Source: Evansella clarkii (lineage in GTDB: Bacteria; Bacillota; Bacilli; Bacillales; Salisediminibacteriaceae). Taken from it: a DNA stretch of 64,000 bases. Shown here piece after piece: positions 35,264-44,744 of this stretch (position 1 is the first letter of the stretch; each line of letters begins with the position of its first letter). Position numbers and translations under genes: made by a program. The DNA lies in NCBI RefSeq assembly GCF_002019695.1, contig NZ_KV917376.1:3438040-3502039 (forward strand). The letters are read 5' to 3'. The notes under the pieces are model-generated. The model was not told the origin of the DNA and ran no database searches. It saw only the letters and a program-made list of their open reading frames with translations.

Positions 35264-35321
35264 AAATTCAATGACCATAATAATACAAATAGGCTGGGAC
35301 ACAACAGCCTCTCTCAAGTAC

Positions 35322-35361
35322 AAAAGGGTCCAGTTACCATTATCCATAACTGGACCCTTTT
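35322..35361 (+). terminator. First terminator after the small membrane protein
   Basis: AAAAGGGTCCAGTTA pairs with TAACTGGACCCTTTT, a 15-bp stem with short loop and T-run. An AGGCTG/CAGCCT hairpin lies just upstream at 35291-35310. Confidence 0.85.
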
Positions 35362-35381
35362 CAGGTGATAAAAAGGCATTC

Positions 35382-35416
35382 ACAGTCGTATGAACCCTTT
35401 ATACGACTGTTTTTTA
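35382..35416 (+). terminator. Second terminator after the small membrane protein
   Basis: ACAGTCGTAT pairs with ATACGACTGT, followed by TTTTTTAT. It is a tandem back-up to the terminator at 35322. Confidence 0.85.
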
Positions 35417-35454
35417 TATTCAGGACTGATTTTCGGCCGTTATGAGACTCAAAC

Positions 35455-35489
35455 AGAAAAGACGTATGATTATTCATACGTCTTTTCTT
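35455..35489 (-). terminator. Terminator of the RNase J gene
   Basis: On the minus strand AAAAGACGTATGA pairs with TCATACGTCTTTT with a very short loop, 37 bp past the stop of the RNase J gene. Confidence 0.85.
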
Positions 35490-35525
35490 CAGCCATCATC
35501 CAATTCTCCTGTCATCCTGGTCAGT

Positions 35526-37187
35526 TTACACTTCAATAATAAACGGCAGAATCATTGGTTTCTTTCTTGTCTGTTTATATAAGTAGTCCCCTGTCACCTT
35601 TTTTAGTTCATGCTTGATCATGCCCCATTCATTTCTTTTAGAGGATGTCATCTCATTCACTGTCTGGGAAACAAGGACATTGATATTATTTAACAGCTCT
35701 GTAGATTCTTTTTCAAAAACAAAGCCCCGGGAAATAATATCAGGATTCGTGGCAAGTTTTTTATCTGTTTTGCTCATGGTCAGAAAAATAATAAGAATTC
35801 CGTCTTCTGAAAGCTGTCTTCTGTCACGGAGAACAATCTCGCCAGTTTCCCCTACACCAAGGCCGTCTACATAGGTATTTCCGGCGTGTACGGACTTCGT
35901 CTGCCTTGCTTCCCCGTCCTGAATATCCAGCACGTCGCCATTTTTCAAAATAAAGGTGTTTCCTTCTTGCACCCCGACAGATTCAGCAAGCATACGGTGG
36001 TGATGGAGCATCCGCAGCTCCCCGTGAATCGGAATAAAATACTTTGGCCGCATTAAGGTGAGCATCAGTTTTAAGTCTTCTTGATAACCGTGGCCAGATA
36101 CATGCATTCCTGAAGAGCTTCCGGAACCGTAGATAACTTTTGCTCCGAGGCCATACAAATTATCGACGATACGGCTCACTGCTTTTTCATTCCCGGGAAT
36201 CGGGCCGGCAGCTAGAATAACCGTATCTCCCGGAAGGACTTCCGCATCCCGGAAATCTCCGGTAGACAGCCTGGACAGAGCCGCCATTATTTCTCCCTGG
36301 CTTCCGGTACATAATATTGCAACCTGCTGAGGAGGGAGCTTGTTAATATCCCGTTTATCAATAAGCATGCCGTCCGGCACATTCAGATAGCCTCTCTCCA
36401 TCGCCACTTCGACTACATTTACCATCGTCCGGCCAAGCAGCGCCAGTTTCCTGCCTGTTTTTGCTGCTGCGTCCACCGCTTGCTGCAAACGGCTTACATT
36501 TGAAGCGAAAGTCGACAGGAACACCTTCCCATCCGCCTTCATAAATGCTTCATCCACATGCTCCCCCACCCTTCGTTCCGTTGGAGTAAGCCCGGGACGT
36601 TCGGCATTTGTACTTTCAGAAAGAAGCAGCAGCACTCCTTTTTTCCCTATTTCCGCCATCTTATGAATATCTGAGTACTCTTCAATAGCCGGAGTCAGAT
36701 CAAATTTAAAATCACCTGTATGAACTACACTACCCTCCGGTGTATTAAATACAACACCTAAACAGTCAGGAATACTATGGATGACTTTAAAAAATTCGAC
36801 CTGGACACTTCCAAAGTCCAGCTGCGTATCCTCCTTTATTTCTTTCAGCTCTGTAGTGCCAAGGAGCTTATGGTCCTGCAGTTTCAGCTCGATTAAACCG
36901 ATCGTAAACCTGGTTGCGTAAACCGGAACATTTATTTCTTTCAGTAAGAATGGAATGCCGCCAATGTGGTCTTCATGACCGTGAGTGACAATCAGCCCTT
37001 TCACCTTCTCTTTATTTTTAATAAGAAAACTTATATCAGGAATGATAAGGTCGATCCCTAACAAACTTTCATCAGGGAATTTATTGCCGCAGTCAATAAG
37101 AAATATGTCATCGTCGTATTGCACGGCATACATATTTTTTCCAATCTCATGCAAACCACCTAAAGCAAACACCGATAAACCGCTCAA
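35526..37187 (-). CDS. Ribonuclease J family protein
   Basis: A 553-residue beta-CASP metallo-beta-lactamase nuclease. Metal motifs HGHEDHIGG, HSIPD, HTGDFKFD and SGHG are all present, and the C-terminal domain ends RKKPMILPFIIEV as in RNase J1. RNase J has endo- and 5'-3' exoribonuclease activity in mRNA turnover and rRNA maturation. It follows B. subtilis J1 in length but differs at many positions otherwise conserved in J1, so it may be J2-like or an extra paralogue. I choose TTG 37187 because GGAGGG lies 7 nt upstream; ATG 37202 overlaps that site. Confidence 0.88.
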   Translation of the reverse strand: MSGLSVFALGGLHEIGKNMYAVQYDDDIFLIDCGNKFPDESLLGIDLIIPDISFLIKNKEKVKGLIVTHGHEDHIGGIPFLLKEINVPVYATRFTIGLIELKLQDHKLLGTTELKEIKEDTQLDFGSVQVEFFKVIHSIPDCLGVVFNTPEGSVVHTGDFKFDLTPAIEEYSDIHKMAEIGKKGVLLLLSESTNAERPGLTPTERRVGEHVDEAFMKADGKVFLSTFASNVSRLQQAVDAAAKTGRKLALLGRTMVNVVEVAMERGYLNVPDGMLIDKRDINKLPPQQVAILCTGSQGEIMAALSRLSTGDFRDAEVLPGDTVILAAGPIPGNEKAVSRIVDNLYGLGAKVIYGSGSSSGMHVSGHGYQEDLKLMLTLMRPKYFIPIHGELRMLHHHRMLAESVGVQEGNTFILKNGDVLDIQDGEARQTKSVHAGNTYVDGLGVGETGEIVLRDRRQLSEDGILIIFLTMSKTDKKLATNPDIISRGFVFEKESTELLNNINVLVSQTVNEMTSSKRNEWGMIKHELKKVTGDYLYKQTRKKPMILPFIIEV

Positions 37188-37814
37188 ACGAAATCCCTCC
37201 ATAAAATAAATGTAAATTTATTCTGCCCATTACTTGCTGCATTATAAGACAGGAGACACAGCGGTCCCCTTCGTATAAAACTAATCTGGTTTAAATTATT
37301 TAAAGTATGTATTAATCTTTTTACACCCTGAATGAATTCCATATATAGACTTTACATTTAAAAAGACGAACATTACTTTTCGATTGCAGCGTAAGGCGGC
37401 GGTGACTGTCTCTTCATCTGCTCCTGCGGTTACTCGTCGCAAAAAGAGTTTTGCTCCTGCGGTTACTCGTCGCAAAAAGAGTTTTGCCAGCATAGCTCCG
37501 TAGAATATCCGTCGAGACAACTCGACGCATTTGCGGTGAAGAAGATGCTCGTTCTTGCGGGAAAAGCATAAAAAGCTGAAAATCCATTTTTGACGGCGTA
37601 CAGCCGTCAAAAATTATTTGAAGCCGTGCCCGCAGAACGCGTCCGTCTGTAGCGTAAATCGATCAACAAAGTAACATTTCCTGAATTATAAAATTGATTC
37701 ACTCTAAGTATATATAGCGAAGAAATCAATCCGACAATGGAATTTTATGGCTAAAGTACAAGTGCAACCATGCCTCTGTCTTCGCAAATCGGCTGGTTTT
37801 CTTTACTTATGCCC
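37188..37814. other. Gene-free region with a tandem repeat
   Basis: About 600 bp without a supported gene. It contains the repeat described at 37380-37620 and AT-rich flanks. A GACGGC..GCCGTC palindrome (TTTTTGACGGCGTACAGCCGTCAAAAA) lies near 37588-37614. Confidence 0.6.
37380..37620. repeat. Intergenic repeat element with a 33-bp tandem duplication
   Basis: A 33-bp unit beginning GCTCCTGCGGTTACTCGTCG occurs at 37420 and 37453, ending in GCAAAAAGAGTTTT. The remainder of the element has CGTCGAGACAACTCGACG and the terminal hairpin at 37588-37614. Because 33 is a multiple of three, a minus-strand frame stays open through it (repeated AKLFLRRVTAG), but it has no convincing start signal. The whole looks like a dispersed structured element rather than a gene. 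Confidence 0.6.
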
Positions 37815-38129
37815 TTACTTTGTTTTTTTAAACCTGTTCCCGGTGTTCACATAGTAAAGAATAAAAAATATAACAATGAAAAAAAGCGCAAGCCCAAAAT
37901 AAAAAAGCCATCCGATTTTCAGCAGTTCACTGAGCAGCATAAAAACCTGAATGAATGCAAGGGCGAACATCATTTTTCCCATGAATTTTGTTAGAGCAGT
38001 TTTGTCATATTTATCTCTTTCTTCCTTTGGCATCGTGTTGAAACCGGCTATAAGGAAAGAGCCTTTTCCGAAAGAAAACAGTATTCCAAGCAGAATCAGG
38101 CCAGCCATTACTATTAAAGCACTTACCAT
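37815..38129 (-). CDS. DUF3784 family small membrane protein
   Basis: A 104-residue protein with three membrane segments (about 1-20, 50-70, 74-94). The conserved loop FSFGKGSFLIAGFNTMPKEE after the first segment identifies DUF3784. Function unknown. The ATG at 38129 is preceded by GGGG. It is monocistronic and followed by repeat-rich sequence. Confidence 0.85.
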   Translation of the reverse strand: MVSALIVMAGLILLGILFSFGKGSFLIAGFNTMPKEERDKYDKTALTKFMGKMMFALAFIQVFMLLSELLKIGWLFYFGLALFFIVIFFILYYVNTGNRFKKTK

Positions 38130-38239
38130 AATTTCACATCCCCCTGTCGTTACTAGTAATACGGGGGACTTTCGGGAAAGTTCCCTGGAGAGTCAAAGAC
38201 TATCTCCATACATTACAAATTTTTATAATTATCTAATGC

Positions 38240-39085
38240 TCACCAGGCTCGATCAGCTGTTACGTCTGCTTCCGGTTTCCTTCTTTCCAGGAACTTATTA
38301 AACTGTGTGGGAGTTACACCTGCCAGTCTCTTGAAATCCCGGTTAAAATGGGCGTGGTCATAATAACCGTTTTCCTGAATAATTTCCAGAAATAATTCCT
38401 GTGTGATCTGCTCCTGACGGATGATTTTCTTCACGGAATTCTGGAATTTAACAATGCTGCAGAACTGCTTCGGTGAAAAGCCAATATATTCGGCAAATTT
38501 ATTGCGTACATACCTGTCTGAATAGCCGGTTTCCTCTGAAAGCTGGCGGACGGTTACTGTACCATTCGACGCATAAATTCTCCTGCTGCAGTATTGAATG
38601 ATTTTATGATCATACCTTACCCTGCCCGTCATATTCACAAAAATGCTTTCAAACAATTTAACTCTCTCAGAAAAGGAATTACATTCAAAAATCTGATGAA
38701 GAAGTGCAGTATCAAAGTTAGCTGTAACACTTTCTGCAGGAAAATTCTGATCAATAATTTCGTTCATAGGGCTTTTTACTTGCAGCGTAGTCTGTTCCGG
38801 GATGAACCTGATGCCAAAATATAAACTATTTTCTTTGAAATCGGGCTGTATTTTTCTCACAGGTGGGCTCGTCCAGAGTACAGCTTCAGGATGAGCAGGT
38901 TCGCAGCAGAAAATACAGTCAATACAACCATCAGGAATAACAGGGATCGCATAGGAAGTGGCTTCCTTTGTTCTGAACTGATAATACAAAGCAATGTCTT
39001 TATTCCAGGCACTCCGGGGCGGCTGAAACTCAGTGTAATCATATGTATTTAATGCTATTTCAGGCTGAGAAGGAAAAAATAGCAT
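38240..39085 (-). CDS. AraC family transcriptional regulator
   Basis: A 281-residue regulator. The N-terminal domain (about 1-150, with IPDGCIDCIFC) resembles the DUF6597-type ligand domain, and the C-terminal AraC helix-turn-helix (about 180-270) has SEETGYSDRYVRNKFAEYIGFSPKQF and NGYYDHAHFNRDFKRLAGVTPTQF. I choose ATG 39085 because of the GGGGGA site; the frame also has TTG at 39088. It is divergent from the copper amine oxidase gene with 290 bp between, so amine oxidase control is a fair guess. Confidence 0.88.
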   Translation of the reverse strand: MLFFPSQPEIALNTYDYTEFQPPRSAWNKDIALYYQFRTKEATSYAIPVIPDGCIDCIFCCEPAHPEAVLWTSPPVRKIQPDFKENSLYFGIRFIPEQTTLQVKSPMNEIIDQNFPAESVTANFDTALLHQIFECNSFSERVKLFESIFVNMTGRVRYDHKIIQYCSRRIYASNGTVTVRQLSEETGYSDRYVRNKFAEYIGFSPKQFCSIVKFQNSVKKIIRQEQITQELFLEIIQENGYYDHAHFNRDFKRLAGVTPTQFNKFLERRKPEADVTADRAW

Positions 39086-39375
39086 CAAATTCCCCCTTAT
39101 TAGTAATAGTCTAAACCAGCATTCTAATAATGAGGTTAGTATAACACGGGCGTTTAAAATAATTTGTAGTAATTTGTATATTGAAAATATTCATAAAGTT
39201 CCGTTTCTTCCTATTATCATACTCATAACAGGGATATGCTTAAAAATGAGGCACAAAGGTCTGAACTGGATTGTTTTGCTGCCATCATCGCTTATTAACC
39301 CCGGGAAGTTGTTAAACTGCAGTGCAGGCTCTCCAGCAGGACCATTTGTGAATATCCCTGTCAGGAGGAGATCAA

Positions 39376-41331
39376 ATGGAAATTAAGGAAAAAACTCAAT
39401 TAATTAATCACCCGCTCGAACCGCTTACAGCAGAAGAAATCAGAGAAGCCGTTGCAATTGTAAAGGAAAAACAGAACCTCTCCCTCTCGGCTCGTTTCGT
39501 ACAAGTAGTTCTCTACGAGCCTCTGAAAGAAACCGTCCTTTCCTTTGAAAAAGGAGATCCGATTATACGGGAAGCATTTATGATTATACTTGATAATGAA
39601 ACGGAGAAAACATATGAAGCTGTCGTTTCACTTACAGCTAAAGATGTGCTTTCATGGGAGCACATTCCCGGAGTACAGCCCGGTGTCATGCTCGATGAAT
39701 TCGAACAGTGCGAACAGGTTGTAAAGAACAGTCCCGAATTTCAGGAAGCGCTGTTAAGACGGGGAATTTCTGACCCTGATTTAGTGATGGTCGACCCTTG
39801 GTCTGCAGGTAATTTCGGGATAAAAGAAGATGAAGGAAAACGCCTGGCGAGAGCCATTTGCTGGGTGAAAAAATTTGCCGACGATAACGGATACGCCTAT
39901 CCCCTGACAGGGATTGTCGCTTATGTTGATCTCCATAAAATGAAAATTCACCGTTTTGAAGACCATGGAGTTCGTGAACTTCCGCCTAATGATGGAAATT
40001 ATACACCAGAAACTTCTGAGAGCATTACACTCCGGACAGATTTAAAGCCGCTGGAAATTGTCCAGCCGGAAGGGCCAAGCTTTGAGATTGAGGGCCATTA
40101 TATCAAATGGCAGAAATGGCATATCCGATTCGGATTCACTCCAAGGGAAGGACTTGTCCTCCACCAGGTGGGATATGAGGATAAAGGAAAGATCCGGCCT
40201 ATACTCTACCGGGCAGCACTATCGGAAATGGTTGTCCCTTATGGGGACTCAAGCTTCGCCCATAATACCCAGAACGCATTCGATGCCGGTGAATACGGGC
40301 TGGGCCAGCTGGCAAATTCCTTAACCTTAGGCTGTGACTGTCTCGGAGAAATCCGTTATTTTGATGCAGTCATGACTGACAGCAGCGGAGAAGTTCGCAC
40401 GATCCCAAATGCGATATGCCTACATGAAGAAGATTATGGAGTTGCGTGGAAGCATACTGACTGGCGAACAGAGAAAGTAGAAGTCCGGAGATCACGCAGG
40501 TTAGTCCTCTCCTTCTTCTGTACTGTCGGAAACTATGATTATGGTTTCTACTGGAGTTTTTACCAGGATGGCACAATAGAAAACGAAGTAAAACTGACTG
40601 GAATCTTAAATACGGGAACATATGATGAAAGCGGCCAATCCAAATATGGCACCGAAGTTGCTCCGAAAATGAACGCCGCCTACCATCAGCACTTTTTCAA
40701 TTTCCGGCTGGATACAATGCTCGATGGAATTAATAACTCTGTCGTTGAAATTAATACAGTACCTGAAGAAAAAAGCCCTGATAATCCAAATAATAACGGC
40801 TTCTATATTAATACACATACCTTTAAAACAGAAACGGAAGCGCAAAGAAACATGGACCTTGCTTCCCAGAGGACGTGGAAAATTATTAATCCGGAGTCAC
40901 TAAACGCCGTTGGCACACCTGTAGGGTACAGGATCCTCCCTGGTGAGAACTGTTTTCCGTTTGCTAATGATGATTCGAGCGTAATGAAACGAGCCGGATT
41001 TTTGAAAAATCATTTATATGTCACTAAATACGACCCAGATGAAAAATATGCAACAGGCAATTATCCATACCAGCATCCAGGAGGCGACGGGCTGCCTAAA
41101 TACGCAGCTGCAAACCGGAACATAGAGAATGAAGATGTGGTAGTTTGGTATACGATGGGCCACCATCATATCACCCGCCCGGAAGACTGGCCGGTAATGC
41201 CTACCGCCTATATTAATTTTCAGCTGAAGCCCGCTGGTTTCTTTGACCGGAACCCTGCAATTGACCTGCCGCGGCCGAAAGCGAAAACAGGTGCCTCATG
41301 CCATTCTGATAAAGGATCGTCGTGTCACTAA
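39376..41331 (+). CDS. Copper-containing primary-amine oxidase
   Basis: A 651-residue copper amine oxidase. The catalytic base Asp303 is in NAFDAGEYGLG, the TPQ precursor is Tyr387 in VGNYDYGF, and copper ligands are the His pair in YHQHFF and a later His in YTMGHHHITRPEDWPV. The enzyme oxidises primary amines to aldehydes, with H2O2 and ammonia. No signal peptide is visible, so it should be cytoplasmic. The last residues (ASCHSDKGSSCH) add two Cys-His pairs after the family core, a possible copper-handling tail. GGAGGAG precedes ATG 39376. Confidence 0.93.
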   Translation: MEIKEKTQLINHPLEPLTAEEIREAVAIVKEKQNLSLSARFVQVVLYEPLKETVLSFEKGDPIIREAFMIILDNETEKTYEAVVSLTAKDVLSWEHIPGVQPGVMLDEFEQCEQVVKNSPEFQEALLRRGISDPDLVMVDPWSAGNFGIKEDEGKRLARAICWVKKFADDNGYAYPLTGIVAYVDLHKMKIHRFEDHGVRELPPNDGNYTPETSESITLRTDLKPLEIVQPEGPSFEIEGHYIKWQKWHIRFGFTPREGLVLHQVGYEDKGKIRPILYRAALSEMVVPYGDSSFAHNTQNAFDAGEYGLGQLANSLTLGCDCLGEIRYFDAVMTDSSGEVRTIPNAICLHEEDYGVAWKHTDWRTEKVEVRRSRRLVLSFFCTVGNYDYGFYWSFYQDGTIENEVKLTGILNTGTYDESGQSKYGTEVAPKMNAAYHQHFFNFRLDTMLDGINNSVVEINTVPEEKSPDNPNNNGFYINTHTFKTETEAQRNMDLASQRTWKIINPESLNAVGTPVGYRILPGENCFPFANDDSSVMKRAGFLKNHLYVTKYDPDEKYATGNYPYQHPGGDGLPKYAAANRNIENEDVVVWYTMGHHHITRPEDWPVMPTAYINFQLKPAGFFDRNPAIDLPRPKAKTGASCHSDKGSSCH

Positions 41332-41370
41332 AATGAGTATCGGATTGGTTGAAAAATTTGCTTCCGGGAG

Positions 41371-41621
41371 GTGTTGAGGATCCTCATTCCGTTAAGTTGA
41401 TAAAAATGTCGTTTGGGGAGGTGCAGCGGTTCCTCGTTTCGTTATCAGATCAGCATAAAATCTGGTGATTTAAGGGGGGAAATGAGCAAATAAAGGAACT
41501 AGGATCCTAAAACGTACGTAAAATTAAGTATTTTAAGGAAGAGCGGATCGAGGATCCACAGTAAAAGCACATTCGTGATAAAACAAAGAGAACGCCTGGA
41601 TAATATTATCCAGGCGTTTTT
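41371..41621. repeat. Interspersed intergenic repeat, copy C, with terminator
   Basis: Blocks GGATCCTCATTCCGTTA (near 41388), GGTGCAGCGGTTCCTCG (near 41422), GCGGATCGAGGATCCAC (near 41545), AAGCACATTCGTGATAAAACA and the hairpin AACGCCTGGATA / TATCCAGGCGTT with TTTTT at 41591-41621 match copy A in order. Copy C is longer by an insert in the middle. The hairpin is a good plus-strand terminator for the amine oxidase. The rest of the gap to 41776 shows nothing recognisable. Confidence 0.82.
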
Positions 41622-41776
41622 GTATACAATTCATAATGTCTCCAACGGTCAGGAAGTGCGCTGGAGAACCCGCGCGCTTCTTTTTATTAGAAATTTACTT
41701 GTTAATTATTATAAATATAATAGCTGAGGGGCTAAACCATTTTAATAATGCAGACAACTACATGATTCTTCGCTGA

Positions 41777-42157
41777 TCAGGACTTTTTATCTTCGCCTTC
41801 ACTCTTACTGTCTTTTTTATTTTTCTCTGGAAACAACGCCTTCATATACCCGCTGTCCTGAAGAACAACTCCCTTTTTCACTAGTTCAGACCATAGGAGC
41901 CAGTCTAATGAAAATGGACTCTCTTCCTTTCTCCTCTCAACTTCTGACTGACTTACACCAATGTTCAATACACGGCCATTAAGGATTAAGGTGATTGCTA
42001 CATCCCTTTCATTTTTACCCGGCCAGCTGCAAACTAAAATTACATCATTGCCTGCTTCCTCCAGCTCTCTTTCCACACAGCCCATCACATGGTTAAAGTA
42101 ATCTTCCACACCCATTGACTTTGCCATCATTCCCCGCTTCCATCCTGAAACATTCAT
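41777..42157 (-). CDS. Small cytoplasmic protein of unknown function
   Basis: A 126-residue protein with GGGGGC before ATG 42157. The centre (about 30-75) has an alternating strand pattern, VILVCSWPGKNERDVAITLILNGRVLNIGVSQ, and the C-terminus is a Lys/Glu/Asp/Ser-rich tail. There is no membrane segment or signal peptide. I do not recognise the family. It stands alone between the repeat and the protease gene. Confidence 0.6.
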   Translation of the reverse strand: MNVSGWKRGMMAKSMGVEDYFNHVMGCVERELEEAGNDVILVCSWPGKNERDVAITLILNGRVLNIGVSQSEVERRKEESPFSLDWLLWSELVKKGVVLQDSGYMKALFPEKNKKDSKSEGEDKKS

Positions 42158-42317
42158 TAAATCAGCCCCCTCATGTTTTTATTTTTAGTATAGTTGTCAG
42201 ATAATTATGATAAATTATAATTATTCTACTAAAGTTTTTGTCAGATTACCACTGTTTTTTTAAATATTTTTAAAAAGTTTTATAAAAATAATATTTAAGG
42301 TGATTAATTTAGTAATG

Positions 42318-42346
42318 AAAAAGAGCTCCACTAAGGGAGCTCCTCT
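42318..42346 (-). terminator. Terminator of the S8 protease gene
   Basis: On the minus strand GAGCTCC pairs with GGAGCTC, followed by TTTTT, 8 bp after the stop at 42354. Confidence 0.88.
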
Positions 42347-42353
42347 TCATAAT

Positions 42354-44744
42354 TTATTGGTTTCTTGTTAAAACTCCGCCTTCCAGCTCAAACTCTCTGT
42401 CACCTTTTTTCGCATAAACAGTAATCAGGAAACTTCCCCGAGGAAGCTGGTTCGTATTGTAAGTGAATGAACGTGTTCCAGGAGCTACATTTGTTGCCCG
42501 GGCAGTCTCGGCGACGACTTCGCCAGTTGAAGTGTTTTTAAACCGGACAACAAACTCATCTGCACCATGGGGTACGTTTACGCTGCCGATAAGGAAATTA
42601 AACAGCATAGACAGCTGCAGTCCTGATAACAGCGGATAATCAGGCTCCCCTACAAAAACGATTGTCGGCACTTCAATTGTTGATGTTCCATCACTAAGAA
42701 TAAAAGTACCTTCATAGTAACCAGGATCAAGATTTGCCACATCTACCTGTACACCAAAGTTCAGGTTTTGGGTCTTTCCTGGCTGTACCTGAAGGTTATT
42801 ACTGTGCATTACCTTAATACCTTCATGCCCGGTAAACTCGATAGAGAAGCGTTTTCTCTCATCGGAAAGATTCTGGACAGTAAAGAACTGGCGTCTTACT
42901 TCTTTATCTTCTTCATTCGTGAAGATACCGAAGCTGTGGCTTCCTGGTGTTGCAAGTACTTCTGCATTAATGGCATCCAGCACACGGATGCTGCCTGCCC
43001 CCTGACTGTTATGCGGGTAAAGGTTCCCATTCTCATCATACATATTTTCCGCCGTATTCTTTAGAGCTGCCTTCACAAAGTCCACGCTCCAGTCAGGGTG
43101 TGCCTCCAGGATTAGTGCCGCTGCTCCAGCAACATGCGGAGCTGACATGCTTGTCCCCTGGAAGGAAGCGTAGCCGTGAGGATTTGCCGGGTTGTGAGTC
43201 GGCACAGTGCTTACGATTGCTACCCCAGGTGCTGAAACATCAGGCTTGATCATCCATGTATTCATTACAGGTCCTCTGGAAGAGAAATTAGCCATTGTTT
43301 CTCCAACCAGTTGTTCAAAATCAATATCAAAAGAGATAGTATCGTTTCCTGAAGCCAGCTCCGCAAGGATTTTCTGCCCGTCTTCCTGTGTGAGCATAAT
43401 CATTGGAATTGCCGTTCCAGGCACCTGCGGCTGGACCCCTGCCACATTATTATAAATCACTGCGCCAATTGCTCCGTGGTCCTTCGCATTCTGTGCTTTA
43501 TCAACAAATGCGTAGTCCCCCCGGCGCATAAGCGCGATTTTTCCTTCTAGATTTTTGCCTGCGAAATCAGCTTCTGTACCAGCAAGCCCTACATCAATGA
43601 ATTCAAACTCCCATTCATTGAGAGCAAGAAGTTCTTCTTCTGAAGGATATCCCATGATTGCTGCGCTAGGGTAACTTGTATCTCCTCCAGTAGAAATATC
43701 TACACCGAACAAATTGTAAGGAAGCTGTGTTGCGCCAACAGAAATCGCTTCACGGGAAGTTCCCGGCGAGCCGACTGTCCAGTTGTTCGGTCCGCTGTTA
43801 CCATTCGACGTTACCGCTACTACTCCTTCTGTCATCGCCCTGTCTAATGCGATACTCGTAGCATAATCAGGATCGTTGACATTTGCACCGAGTGATAGGT
43901 TCATAATGTCGGCACCGTCCTGTACTGCACGTTCGATCCCTGCGATAACATTTTGAGTTGTACCGCTTCCCCCTGGGCCTAAAACACGGTAAGCAAGCAA
44001 TGTGGCATCTGGAGCCACCCCTTTAATTTGCCCGTTAGCAGCAACTGTCCCGGCAACATGAGTACCGTGATTCGTCCTTTGGCTCATGTTCCCTGTGTTT
44101 GTTTCCTGAGGGTCAGCATCATTGCTTACAAAATCCCATCCAAGATAGTCGCCAAAAGCGTGCGTCAGATCAGGATGAGTGTAATCCACGCCAGTGTCGA
44201 TGATGGCGACAGTTACTCCTTCTCCTGTGTATCCTGCATCCCACGCTTCGTCAGCGCCAATAAAAGGAGCACTGTCCATCATCATCGGGCTGAAGCTTTC
44301 CGGGTCAAGGAGCTCTGCCTCTTCTATTTGCGACACTTCATACGTCTGGTTTGGATAGACAGCTTTTACACCTTCGATCTCAAATAATTCTGGAAGGTCT
44401 GCCTGGGAAATTTCCACGGAAAATCCGGAAAAAAGATAGTCATATTCCCTGTTCACAGTTACATCGGCTGCTTCTTCCAGTTCAGCAATTATTTCCTGGC
44501 GCACTTCTTCCAGGTTTTCTTCTGTCTGTACTTCACCTTCTTGTTTTGCCTCAATAATCGATGCTTCGTCAAGCTCAACAATAACTGTCAGTATTTCCTC
44601 TGACTCTCCGTCAAAATCAAGATATACTTCCGGTTCACCGGCTGCATCCCCCTCTGCAGCCATCCCCAAACCGCTGAAGCCAGAGAACATAAGCAGAAAA
44701 ATAAGTGAATAAATGAATAAAACATTCTTCTTTTTTCTTGCCAT
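42354..44744 (-). CDS. vpr: Secreted subtilisin-family protease (Vpr-like)
   Basis: A 796-residue exported serine protease. It has a signal peptide (about 1-30, after MARKKK), an I9-type propeptide (to about 135), an S8 catalytic domain with Asp near 181 (IIDTGVDYTHPDL), His near 227 (NHGTHVAG) and Ser near 532 (GTSMSAPHVAG), and a PA domain inserted between His and Ser (about 375-455). The C-terminal 220 residues are beta-rich. Order and length fit minor extracellular protease Vpr of Bacillus. The mature protein is acidic, which fits salt or alkaline habitats. GAGGAGATGG precedes ATG 44744. Confidence 0.92.
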   Translation of the reverse strand: MARKKKNVLFIYSLIFLLMFSGFSGLGMAAEGDAAGEPEVYLDFDGESEEILTVIVELDEASIIEAKQEGEVQTEENLEEVRQEIIAELEEAADVTVNREYDYLFSGFSVEISQADLPELFEIEGVKAVYPNQTYEVSQIEEAELLDPESFSPMMMDSAPFIGADEAWDAGYTGEGVTVAIIDTGVDYTHPDLTHAFGDYLGWDFVSNDADPQETNTGNMSQRTNHGTHVAGTVAANGQIKGVAPDATLLAYRVLGPGGSGTTQNVIAGIERAVQDGADIMNLSLGANVNDPDYATSIALDRAMTEGVVAVTSNGNSGPNNWTVGSPGTSREAISVGATQLPYNLFGVDISTGGDTSYPSAAIMGYPSEEELLALNEWEFEFIDVGLAGTEADFAGKNLEGKIALMRRGDYAFVDKAQNAKDHGAIGAVIYNNVAGVQPQVPGTAIPMIMLTQEDGQKILAELASGNDTISFDIDFEQLVGETMANFSSRGPVMNTWMIKPDVSAPGVAIVSTVPTHNPANPHGYASFQGTSMSAPHVAGAAALILEAHPDWSVDFVKAALKNTAENMYDENGNLYPHNSQGAGSIRVLDAINAEVLATPGSHSFGIFTNEEDKEVRRQFFTVQNLSDERKRFSIEFTGHEGIKVMHSNNLQVQPGKTQNLNFGVQVDVANLDPGYYEGTFILSDGTSTIEVPTIVFVGEPDYPLLSGLQLSMLFNFLIGSVNVPHGADEFVVRFKNTSTGEVVAETARATNVAPGTRSFTYNTNQLPRGSFLITVYAKKGDREFELEGGVLTRNQ

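Noticed and set aside
37296-37610. 104-residue minus-strand frame with a doubled AKLFLRRVTAG
   Set aside because: It follows a nucleotide-level tandem repeat, has no start signal, and overlaps palindromic sequence; kept as a repeat only.
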